From an uncultured Porphyromonadaceae bacterium (GTDB lineage Bacteria; Bacteroidota; Bacteroidia; Bacteroidales; Muribaculaceae), in NCBI GenBank assembly GCA_900555165.1, contig USKE01000139.1:1-6074 (forward strand): a DNA stretch of 6,074 nucleotides. Reading direction: 5' to 3'. Below are positions 1-5,671 of this stretch, piece by piece (the stretch's first letter is position 1; every line of letters begins with the position of its first letter). A program made the translations under genes and the position numbers. The notes beneath the pieces are model-generated. The model saw only the letters and a list, made by a program, of their open reading frames with translations. It did not search any database and was not told where the DNA came from.

Positions 1-60
1 CACTACGTGGCTCATATTTCGTGTTTATGGTTCCGTAATATTTTACCGGACACCAATAAA

Positions 61-105
61 TGGGAATAATGGGAGTAATGGGAGTGATGGGGAGCGTGGG
101 AGGTG
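61..105. repeat. 9-bp tandem array beyond the operon terminator
   Basis: Five 9-bp units are seen on the + strand: TGGGAATAA, TGGGAGTAA, TGGGAGTGA, TGGGGAGCG and TGGGAGGTG. The array lies just left of the terminator, outside the transcribed unit ending at 113. Units decay from left to right. It is clearly related to the array at 745-798 (TGGGAGTTA). The regular GGG runs with 5-6 nt loops also fit the G-quadruplex consensus on this strand. The remaining bases 1-60 show no gene I can support. Confidence 0.85.
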
Positions 106-112
106 CCGATAC

Positions 113-155
113 AAAAAAGCCGGTGAAATGCGGGGGCATTTCACCGGGCTTTTTT
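113..155 (-). terminator. Intrinsic terminator, potentially bidirectional, ending the operon
   Basis: The left arm AAAAAAGCCGGTGAAATGC (113-131) pairs with the right arm 136-155 across a GGGG loop (132-135), with a single unpaired G in the right arm. On the minus strand the hairpin comes 26 nt after the second ompH stop and finishes with a run of six T, the standard intrinsic terminator layout. The opposite strand also ends in a T-run (150-155), so it could stop transcription from either side. It marks the 3' end of the unit described here. Confidence 0.92.
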
Positions 156-181
156 GCGGACTGTATGACGACAGGCCGGGA

Positions 182-715
182 TTATTTTGCTGCGGGAGCG
201 GAGGGGGTGGCGCTCAGGCCGAGCTTGGTGCGTACGGTCGGGGTCACGTCAACCACGTCGGCGGCTGTGAAGGCTGCCACGCCGGCGGGGAGAATCATGG
301 TGTAGCCCTGTTCGGTGCCCACGGCCTTGATGGCGTCGACGAGTTTCTGCTGAACGGGCTGCATGAGCTGAGCCTGCTGGCGCTGCAGATCCTGCTGTGC
401 TGTCTGGGCGAACTGCTGGGCCTTCTGGTCAAGTTCCTGGAGTTCGGCCATGCGGCGCTCCTTGATGGCGGGGAGGGCGTTGGGATCCTTGTCGAGTTCC
501 TGGAACTCGGCGAACTTCTTCTGTACCTCTTCCTGGAGTTTCTGGTATTCGGTCTCGTAGGTCTTGGCTTTTTCCGCAACCTGGGTCTCGATGGTTTTCA
601 TCTCGGGCATGTCCTGCATGATGGCGTTGGCATCGACGGTGCCGAACTTGGGGGCCTGGGCCCAGGCGCATGCGGGGATAGCCACAGCCAGGGCGAGCAA
701 AAGTTTCTTAATCAT
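182..715 (-). CDS. ompH: OmpH/Skp family periplasmic chaperone (second copy)
   Basis: This 177-residue secreted protein is a second Skp-type holdase paralogous to the gene at 799-1314. The signal peptide is MIKKLLLALAVAIPACAWAQ. The mature part starts with the core strand KFGTVDANAIMQDMPEM (23-39), followed by a coiled-coil hairpin of about 40-130. The second half of the hairpin is very Gln/Ala-rich (KAQQFAQTAQQDLQRQQAQ), unlike the more Glu/Lys-charged first copy. The C-terminal cap is GYTMILPAGVAAFTAADVVDVTPTVRTKLGL (about 137-167), and a short Ala/Pro/Ser tail SATPSAPAAK ends the protein. The ATG at 713-715 is the natural start; its ACCAATGA context is shared with the first copy. An 83-bp gap holding a 9-bp array separates the two genes. 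This is the last gene before the terminator at 113-155. The difference in coiled-coil surface suggests different clients or mixed trimers, but that is inference. Confidence 0.93.
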   Translation of the reverse strand: MIKKLLLALAVAIPACAWAQAPKFGTVDANAIMQDMPEMKTIETQVAEKAKTYETEYQKLQEEVQKKFAEFQELDKDPNALPAIKERRMAELQELDQKAQQFAQTAQQDLQRQQAQLMQPVQQKLVDAIKAVGTEQGYTMILPAGVAAFTAADVVDVTPTVRTKLGLSATPSAPAAK

Positions 716-744
716 TGGTCTATTAGGATTTTTAAATTATAATC

Positions 745-798
745 TGGGAGTTATGGGAGAGATGGGCGTTATGGTAGTTATGGTAGGGTCGGGAGGGG
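745..798. repeat. 9-bp tandem array between the two ompH genes
   Basis: Six imperfect 9-bp units read on the + strand: TGGGAGTTA, TGGGAGAGA, TGGGCGTTA, TGGTAGTTA, TGGTAGGGT and CGGGAGGGG. The last base touches the stop codon of the first ompH gene (TGA read from 801-799). The other end lies 29 nt before the second ompH start, with an AT-rich stretch (about 722-743) between. In the transcript the unit reads roughly TAACTCCCA. The units share a register and ATG core with the arrays at 61-105 and 4857-4901. Two units resemble the 4857 array in the GTTATG part and others resemble the 61 array in the TGGGAG part, making this array intermediate between them. Confidence 0.85.
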
Positions 799-1314
799 TC
801 AGTTGGCGTAGCCGAGCTTGGCGAGCACCTCGTTCGAGACGTCGATGCGCGGCGATGCGTAGATGATGTTGGCCGACGAGGCACGGTCGAAGATGGCCTG
901 GTAGCCGCGTTCCTCTGAGAGTTTCTTTACGGCGTTGTAGATGTCGTCCTGGATGGGTTTCATCAGCGTCTGGCGTTTTTTGTAAAGCTCGCCCTCGGGG
1001 CCGAAGTATTTGTAGCGCAGTTCGGTTGCCGACTGCTCTTTGGCCACGATCTCCTCCTCGCGTTTCTTCACCTGCTCTTCGGTGAGGAAAACCTTGTCAG
1101 AGAGGTACTGTTTGTACATCTGGTCGGCCTCCTTGCTGACGGCTTCGACCTCTTTCTGCCAGCGCTGAGAGAGCTGGTTGAGCTGTTCGTTGGCCATTTC
1201 GTATGAGGGCACATTCTTGAGGATGTACTCCATGTCGATGAGCGCGAACTTCTGTGCTGATGCGCCGGCAGCGCATATCACTGCAAGCACGAGGGCTAAA
1301 AATATCTTTTTCAT
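799..1314 (-). CDS. ompH: OmpH/Skp family periplasmic chaperone (first copy)
   Basis: This 171-residue secreted protein binds unfolded outer-membrane proteins in the periplasm and hands them to the Bam complex. The signal peptide is MKKIFLALVLAVICAAGASA. The Skp core follows: an N-terminal strand KFALIDMEYILKNVP (22-36), a long charged coiled-coil hairpin (about 38-135, rich in Glu, Lys and Gln), and a C-terminal cap with RGYQAIFDRASSANIIYASPRIDVSNEVLAKLGY (split across 136-169). Skp trimers form tentacles from these helices. The ATG at 1312-1314 is chosen over the in-frame ATG at 1341 because it begins exactly at the MKK signal peptide and is preceded by an A-rich stretch (CTAAACCA). The longer form would add only MLYPQTTKP. 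It follows bamA by 87 bp, and its stop codon directly abuts the 9-bp array at 745-798. It is only distantly similar to the second copy, so the two are paralogues rather than a recent duplication. Confidence 0.93.
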   Translation of the reverse strand: MKKIFLALVLAVICAAGASAQKFALIDMEYILKNVPSYEMANEQLNQLSQRWQKEVEAVSKEADQMYKQYLSDKVFLTEEQVKKREEEIVAKEQSATELRYKYFGPEGELYKKRQTLMKPIQDDIYNAVKKLSEERGYQAIFDRASSANIIYASPRIDVSNEVLAKLGYAN

Positions 1315-1355
1315 TGGTTTAGTCGTTTGGGGATATAACATTAAGACAACTGAGG

Positions 1356-1382
1356 AGCCGAAAGGTTTAACCTAATGCGGCT
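1356..1382 (-). other. Possible stem-loop in the bamA-ompH spacer
   Basis: In the 87-bp gap after bamA, outer arms AGCCG (1356-1360) and CGGCT (1378-1382) enclose inner arms AGGT and ACCT around a TAA-type loop (1363-1373), giving a small interrupted hairpin in the transcript. No T-tract follows it on the minus strand, so it is not a standard intrinsic terminator. It could be a processing or stability element between bamA and the chaperone genes, or a chance inverted repeat. Confidence 0.3.
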
Positions 1383-1401
1383 TACGCGACGGTCAGTGGC
1401 A

Positions 1402-4065
1402 TCAGAACTCCTGGCCGAGGATGAAGTGGAAGTGCGAGCCGCCCTTGGTGCCGTATACCTTGTCGAAACCGTAGGCCCAGTCGATACCCATCATGCCCAC
1501 CATGGGGAGGAAGATGCGCACGCCCACGCCTGCCGAGCGTTTCAGCGAGAAGGGTGAGAAGTCTTTCACGCGGGTCCAGGCGTTACCACCCTCGACGAAA
1601 CAGAGTCCGTAGATGGTTGTCGAGGGCTGCAGCATGAACGGGAAATGGAGCTCAAGGCCGAAACGTGTGTAGGCGTAGCCCTCGCGGCTCCAGGGGGTGA
1701 GCGAACCGTTTTCGTAACCGCGCAGGGCGATGGTCTCGGTGGCGTAGGTGTACGAGCCCGACATGCCGTCGCCGCCCACATAGAATGTCTCGAACGGCGA
1801 GCGGAGCCATTTGTTGTAGCTGCCGAGCAGACCGATGTCGGCGCGGGTCATGAGCACGAGGGTCCACTTGCCGTTGGGGTCGGTCAGAGGGGTATAGGTG
1901 CGCGACTTGAAACGGAGTTTCCAGTATTCGATCCAGCGGTAGAGCTCTTTCTTAGAGGCCACGGTGTTCTCCTGCGAGAGTTTCTCCCAGTTCTTGTTGG
2001 GCGAGAAGAGCGATGCCGGGGGCGTCAGGTGCAGGCTCAGCTGGAAAGTCGAGCCGCGGCGTGTATAGAGCGGGTTGTCGATCGAGTTGCGGGCCAGGGT
2101 GAGGCCGAGCACCAGGGCGTTCGACGTACCGTTGTTCATGTAGTAGAGGTACTCCCAGTTCTTGAGGTAGTACCAGTTGTAGCTCAGCTCGGTGGTGAAG
2201 GTGAAGTAGTCGTCGGGCCAGTTGAGCTGTTTGCCGAAACCGACGGTTATGCCGGCCATCTGAAGCACTTTGTTGGGGTCGTAGGCGTTCTCGATCGAGT
2301 TCTGGTAGTAGTCGCCGAAGTTGCCGTAACCGTAACCTCCGTAGCCGTAGCCACCGTAACCGCTGTAAAGATAGGGGTTCTGCCAGTTGGAGTTGTAATA
2401 TGACGAGTTGACGCCCGTCTGGCGCGAGTAATATGCCGATACCGAGAGCGAGTTGGGGCGCTTGCCGCCGAACCAGGGGTCAAGGAACGAGAGCGAGTAC
2501 ATCTGGTAGTAGCGGGCGTTGGTCTGGGCCGAGATGGTGAATGTCTGTCCCTCGCCCTGGGGTATAAGTCCCTTGTATGACGACGGGTTGAACAGGTTCT
2601 TTATCGAGAAGTTGGTGAACTTCAGCGCCAGCTTGCCGATGATGCCGGTCTGGCCCCAGCCGAGCGAGAACTCGATCTGGTCGTTGGCTTTCGACTCAAG
2701 GTTGAAGGCGATGTCGACCGTACCGTTCTCTTCGTTGGGCTGAACATCGGGCACCATGTTCTCGGGGTTGAAATGGCCGGTCTGGGCAATCTCGCGCATA
2801 GAGCGCATGAGATCCTGTTTCGAGAAGAGCTCACCCGGCTTGACACGCAGGTCGCGGCGCACCACCTTCTCGTAGAGGCGGTCGTTGCCGGTGATGGTGA
2901 CCTTGTTCACGCGGGCCTGGGGGCCCTCCATCATGCGCAGCTCCAGGTCGATTGAGTCGCCGTGGATGTTCTTCTCGATGGGCACGATGTTGAAGAAGAG
3001 GTAACCCTTGTCCATGTAGGCCGACGACACGGCATCCTCGTCCTGCGTCAGGCGCTTGTCGAGGTGCTTCTGGTTGTAGACGTCGCCCGGTTTCATGTCG
3101 AGCAGGTAGTTGAGCTGGTCGGTGGTGTAGAGGGTGTTGCCGACCCACGAGATGTCGCTCAGATAGTATTTCTTCCCTTCGGAGAGGTCGATGTAGACAT
3201 CAACCTTGTTTTCGCCGTAGGGAACAACAGAATCCGAGAGGATTGCGGCGTCGCGGTAACCCAGCTCGTTGTATTTCTGCAGGATGCGCTCAAGGTCATC
3301 CTTGTAGTCCTGCTCGACGAACTTCTTCTGGCTGAAGATTTTCCAGAGATTCGAGCCTTCGTTGGTCTTCTTGATCACGCGCTTGAGCTTGCCGTCTGAA
3401 AGCACCTCGTTGCCGGTGATGTAGATCTTGTGCACCTTCACCTTGCCGTGCTTGTCGACGCCGATGGTCACGATCTGCTCGTTCTCTTTCGAGAGGTCGT
3501 CGTCGAGGCGGATCTTCACGTCGGCGTTGCCGAAACCCTTGTCGGCAAAGTATTTCTTCACGATGTCGGTGGCGCGGTTCACGATGTTCTGCGTGATCTG
3601 GTTGCCCTGCATGAGCTGGAGGCGTTTCTGCAGGTCCTCGCGCTCTGATTTCTTCATGCCGGTGTAGCGCACCTCCGAAATGCGGGGCTGTGTGCGCATC
3701 TTCAGCAGAATCCAGGCCTTGTCGCCCACGGTCTTCTCAAGCACGATCTGCGCCTGTGCGAAAAGGCCCTGGCGCATCAGGCGTTTGGCGGCGGTGGTGA
3801 CATCGGGCCCGGGAATCTCGATGCGGTCGCCCACCTTGAGTCCCGAGTAGCCTATGACGTTGTAGTCGGCATAATTGTCGGCGCCGGATACGCGTATTCC
3901 GGCAATCTCGTAGGTGTTGGGCACGCCCGAGTATATGACGGGCGGGTTTATGATGGTGTCTGACGCCACCTGGCCCCTTGACGGGGCCGCGAAGGCGAGC
4001 AGGGCTATCAGTGCAGTCAGCAGGCGGTTGGGCATAGGGCTGTGATGAAGGATGGTGGATTTCAC
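1402..4065 (-). CDS. bamA: Outer membrane protein assembly factor BamA (Omp85)
   Basis: This 887-residue essential-type insertase folds beta-barrel proteins into the outer membrane. After a signal peptide (LLTALIALLAFAAPSRG), five POTRA repeats can be traced at about 52-127, 128-208, 209-297, 298-380 and 381-460. Typical boundary strands include VHKIYITGNEVL and VNKVTITGNDRLYEKVV. The C-terminal barrel spans about 461-887. It contains the Omp85 loop-6 motif LRGYENGSLTPW (RGY at 782-784), FYVGGDGMSG just before it, and a terminal aromatic residue (FILGQEF, ending in Phe) as expected for the beta signal. A Gly-Tyr-rich insertion lies at 569-581. The start is uncertain. The GTG at 4065-4063 overlaps the uppS stop and has an A-rich upstream context. 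The ATG at 4035-4033 would give a shorter, cleaner signal peptide (MPNRLLTAL). Length and domain layout match Bacteroidales BamA. Downstream, two chaperone genes follow on the same strand. Confidence 0.97.
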   Translation of the reverse strand: MKSTILHHSPMPNRLLTALIALLAFAAPSRGQVASDTIINPPVIYSGVPNTYEIAGIRVSGADNYADYNVIGYSGLKVGDRIEIPGPDVTTAAKRLMRQGLFAQAQIVLEKTVGDKAWILLKMRTQPRISEVRYTGMKKSEREDLQKRLQLMQGNQITQNIVNRATDIVKKYFADKGFGNADVKIRLDDDLSKENEQIVTIGVDKHGKVKVHKIYITGNEVLSDGKLKRVIKKTNEGSNLWKIFSQKKFVEQDYKDDLERILQKYNELGYRDAAILSDSVVPYGENKVDVYIDLSEGKKYYLSDISWVGNTLYTTDQLNYLLDMKPGDVYNQKHLDKRLTQDEDAVSSAYMDKGYLFFNIVPIEKNIHGDSIDLELRMMEGPQARVNKVTITGNDRLYEKVVRRDLRVKPGELFSKQDLMRSMREIAQTGHFNPENMVPDVQPNEENGTVDIAFNLESKANDQIEFSLGWGQTGIIGKLALKFTNFSIKNLFNPSSYKGLIPQGEGQTFTISAQTNARYYQMYSLSFLDPWFGGKRPNSLSVSAYYSRQTGVNSSYYNSNWQNPYLYSGYGGYGYGGYGYGNFGDYYQNSIENAYDPNKVLQMAGITVGFGKQLNWPDDYFTFTTELSYNWYYLKNWEYLYYMNNGTSNALVLGLTLARNSIDNPLYTRRGSTFQLSLHLTPPASLFSPNKNWEKLSQENTVASKKELYRWIEYWKLRFKSRTYTPLTDPNGKWTLVLMTRADIGLLGSYNKWLRSPFETFYVGGDGMSGSYTYATETIALRGYENGSLTPWSREGYAYTRFGLELHFPFMLQPSTTIYGLCFVEGGNAWTRVKDFSPFSLKRSAGVGVRIFLPMVGMMGIDWAYGFDKVYGTKGGSHFHFILGQEF
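2323..2361 (-). repeat. In-frame 15-bp repeat encoding a Gly-Tyr-rich BamA segment
   Basis: Inside bamA, the + strand shows CCGTAACCGTAACCT followed by CCGTAGCCGTAGCCA and then CCGTAACCG. This is a 15-bp tandem unit with an internal 6-bp near-repeat. On the coding strand it specifies GYGGYGYGGYGYG at residues 569-581. The segment lies in the N-terminal half of the barrel, after the strand SLSVSAYYSRQTG, and is flanked by Tyr/Asn-rich sequence, so it probably forms an extracellular loop. Copy-number change would keep the reading frame. Confidence 0.7.
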
Positions 4066-4844
4066 CGTTTTGTAGAGTTGATTTGTTCAGAAGTGAGTCC
4101 GAATCGGCGTTCGCGGCTCTGGAAACGCAACAGCGATTCCAGAAAGTCGGCTTTGGTGAAATCGGGCCAGTATTTGTTTATGACGTCAATCTCTGCGTAG
4201 GCGATCTGCCACAGCAGGAAGTTCGATACACGTGAGTCGCCCCCGGTGCGAATGAGCAGGTCGGGGTCGGGGCAGTCGCACGGCAGTGCGGCGGTGGAGA
4301 GGGCCGATGAAAGCATGTCGCCGTCGATGTCGGCGGGGTCGAGTGTGCCGTCGGCGGCACGGGCGGCAAGCTGACGGGCGGCGTTTACAATGTCCCAGCG
4401 CCCCGAATAGCTCAGGGCCAGGTTCAGCACCAGGCCTGTGCAGTGTGCCGTGGCGGCGAAACACCCTTCGAGGCGGCGGCGCGGCTCGTCGGGCATGCGC
4501 TCGAAGTCGCCTATCATAGTCAGGCGCACGTTGTTCTTTATCAGGTCGGGGGTCTCGCGCTCTATGGCGATGCCGATCAGGTGCATCAGGGCGTCGACCT
4601 CGGCCTTGGGGCGTTTCCAGTTCTCGGTAGAGAAGGCATAGAGCGTCAGACACTTCACCTTGGCCTCAGAGGCGATTTCGGTGATGCGGCGCACAGTGGT
4701 GACACCCTCGACGTGCCCTTCCGAGCGGTCGAGGCCGCGAGCCTGCGCCCAGCGTCCGTTGCCATCCATGATTATGGCTACGTGGCGGGGCACCTTGCGC
4801 TCGTCAATCCGGGAAAGCAGCTCTGTCAGCCTTGCATCAGTCAT
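4062..4844 (-). CDS. uppS: Isoprenyl transferase (undecaprenyl diphosphate synthase family)
   Basis: This 260-residue cis-prenyltransferase (E. coli UppS is about 253) condenses isopentenyl diphosphate units onto farnesyl diphosphate to make the C55 carrier lipid for peptidoglycan and surface glycan export. It acts at the cytoplasmic face of the inner membrane. The family motifs are all present. HVAIIMDGNGRWA (21-33) contains the catalytic Asp27 with Asn29 and Arg31. His44 lies in EGHVEG. YAFSTENWKRP (69-79) carries Ser72, Glu74, Asn75, Trp76 and Arg78. NLALSYSGRWDI lies at 141-152. The diphosphate-binding segment RTGGDSRVSNFLLWQ (199-213) has Arg199, Arg205 and Ser207, and Glu218 follows in the AYAEI segment and aligns with the Mg-binding glutamate. 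No key residue is missing. The ATG at 4842-4844 is preceded by no Shine-Dalgarno sequence, as usual in Bacteroidota. The stop overlaps the bamA GTG start in a GTGA, so translation of the two is probably coupled. Confidence 0.97.
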   Translation of the reverse strand: MTDARLTELLSRIDERKVPRHVAIIMDGNGRWAQARGLDRSEGHVEGVTTVRRITEIASEAKVKCLTLYAFSTENWKRPKAEVDALMHLIGIAIERETPDLIKNNVRLTMIGDFERMPDEPRRRLEGCFAATAHCTGLVLNLALSYSGRWDIVNAARQLAARAADGTLDPADIDGDMLSSALSTAALPCDCPDPDLLIRTGGDSRVSNFLLWQIAYAEIDVINKYWPDFTKADFLESLLRFQSRERRFGLTSEQINSTKR

Positions 4845-4856
4845 ATTCGTGCTGGG

Positions 4857-4901
4857 TATGTAACTTATGTGGCGTATGTAACTTATGTAACTTATGTGGG
4901 G
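4857..4901. repeat. 9-bp tandem array in DUF6089-uppS gap
   Basis: Five 9-bp units are seen on the + strand: TATGTAACT, TATGTGGCG, TATGTAACT, TATGTAACT and TATGTGGGG. The array starts one base after the DUF6089 stop codon (TGA read from 4905-4903) and ends about 12 nt before the uppS start codon, so it lies in the 5' leader or intercistronic RNA of uppS. In the transcript the unit reads roughly ACATAAGTT. In a common register (NNNTATGTR) it is related to the arrays at 745-798 and 61-105 through an ATG core and the same 9-bp period. The function is unknown. Confidence 0.85.
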
Positions 4902-4902
4902 G

Positions 4903-5598
4903 TCAGTCGACGTAGTGGCAGGTGGTGCAACGCTCGCCGAACTCGTATGTGACCGAGATCTGTATGTTCGAGTACCAGTCGGTGTTGCGGCCGAACGAAC
5001 TGTGTATCTGGTGCAGGTCGCTCAGCGGACCGTCGACATGGTCGTTGAATACTTTCGTCATCGAGAACTCCGCCCCTAAGTTGAGCCGCGGGCGCAGCTT
5101 GAATTTCAGGCCGAACGCCATGGGGATGTTGAACCCCAGGTTGTTCTGCCCCTCGCACGAGGCCAGGGTCAGGCCCACGCCAACGGCCAGGTAGGGTGTC
5201 CACCGGCGCAGTTTCTTGTAGGTCTCGCCGATGCCGTAGGGGAAGAAGTTGAACTCCACGCGCCCTCCGAGGTCATAGACCGTGGATTTGAACGTGTAGT
5301 TCTGTCCGCCCGGGAATACATCGTCCATGTCGCGGGTGTCGCCGCTGAGGCTCATCACGTTGAAAAGCGTGCGCACGGCCCAGCGTACGTCGGGCAGATA
5401 GCGGAACGAAGCACCGGCCGAGAATCCCGGATGGCCGAAGATATTGGCCGAGGCGTCGCCCATGTAACCCGACATGCCTATCTGGGCGCCGAGGTCGAAT
5501 TTATATGTCTCTTCCTGGGCGCTGGCCCCGGGTGCCGGTCCGGCAAGGGTGGCCAGGGCGATGATCAGTATGACGAACAGTTTTTTCAATGCTTGCAA
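4903..5598 (-). CDS. DUF6089-like outer-membrane beta-barrel protein
   Basis: This 231-residue protein has a signal peptide at residues 1-28 (basic MQALKK, hydrophobic LFVILIIALATLAG, cleavage likely after GASA or GASAQ). Alternating beta-strand segments follow, typical of a small OMP_b-brl-type barrel. Characteristic stretches include the GMSGYMGDAS strand and turn (about 41-50), FKSTVYDLGGRVEFNFF (about 103-119), TPYLAVGVGLTLAS (134-147), LKFKLRPRLNLGAEFSM (164-180) and SVTYEFGERC near the end. These match my recollection of DUF6089 proteins encoded upstream of uppS-bamA in Bacteroidales. It should sit in the outer membrane; its exact job is unknown. No in-frame ATG or GTG exists between the preceding stop and the signal peptide, so the start must be TTG, at 5596-5598 or at 5587-5589. 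The latter gives a tidy MKKLFVIL start. The C-terminus carries Cys224, Cys227 and His228 (CTTCH). It lies 58 bp upstream of uppS and is probably in the same transcript. Confidence 0.85.
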   Translation of the reverse strand: MQALKKLFVILIIALATLAGPAPGASAQEETYKFDLGAQIGMSGYMGDASANIFGHPGFSAGASFRYLPDVRWAVRTLFNVMSLSGDTRDMDDVFPGGQNYTFKSTVYDLGGRVEFNFFPYGIGETYKKLRRWTPYLAVGVGLTLASCEGQNNLGFNIPMAFGLKFKLRPRLNLGAEFSMTKVFNDHVDGPLSDLHQIHSSFGRNTDWYSNIQISVTYEFGERCTTCHYVD

Positions 5599-5602
5599 AA
5601 GT

Positions 5603-5655
5603 CGGAAAGAGAGTGTGTTATATGCGGAAAGAGATGGTGTTATATACGGAAAAAG
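5603..5655. repeat. 22-bp tandem direct repeat, about 2.4 copies
   Basis: Three successive copies begin at 5603, 5625 and 5647. The first two are full 22-bp units sharing CGGAAAGAGA, then a variable base pair or two, then GTGTTATAT or a close match. The third keeps only the first nine or ten bases (CGGAAAAAGA). The third copy also forms the left arm of a small hairpin, CGGAAA-AAGA-TTTCCG, at 5647-5662. The repeat fills most of the 73-bp gap between the DUF6242-like stop and the DUF6089-like start. Its unit and period differ from the 9-bp arrays elsewhere in the window. The role is unknown; it could be a regulator site pair or a slippage product. Confidence 0.75.
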
Positions 5656-5671
5656 ATTTCCGGGGCCCGTG

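Noticed and set aside
60..305. Peptide with MGVMGVMGS-type repeats reading through the 61-105 array
   Set aside because: The 9-bp unit is a multiple of three so any frame yields a tripeptide repeat. The frame then runs through the terminator hairpin and antisense to ompH.
128..742. Long + strand open frame opposite the second ompH gene, giving a Leu/Gly/Phe-rich peptide
   Set aside because: It is the antisense of the Glu/Lys/Gln coiled-coil codons, which produce hydrophobic residues when reversed. The opposite strand has a complete signal peptide and Skp fold.
722..743. AT-rich block with a TATAAT on the minus strand upstream of the second ompH gene, as an internal promoter
   Set aside because: No matching upstream element at suitable spacing, and it does not fit the Bacteroidota TAnnTTTG consensus. 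A-rich leaders before starts are normal here.
1645..2403. 252-codon + strand open frame opposite bamA
   Set aside because: No recognisable domain; it lies wholly within the BamA barrel coding region, whose motifs are unambiguous. GC-rich codon bias makes such shadows common.
61..4901. CRISPR array or integron-type repeats
   Set aside because: The 9-bp units are directly tandem with no unique spacers and are far too short for CRISPR repeats; no cas or integrase gene is present.
4443..4952. + strand open frame with YVTYVAYVTYV repeats
   Set aside because: The repeats are the translated 9-bp array, and the rest is antisense to uppS.
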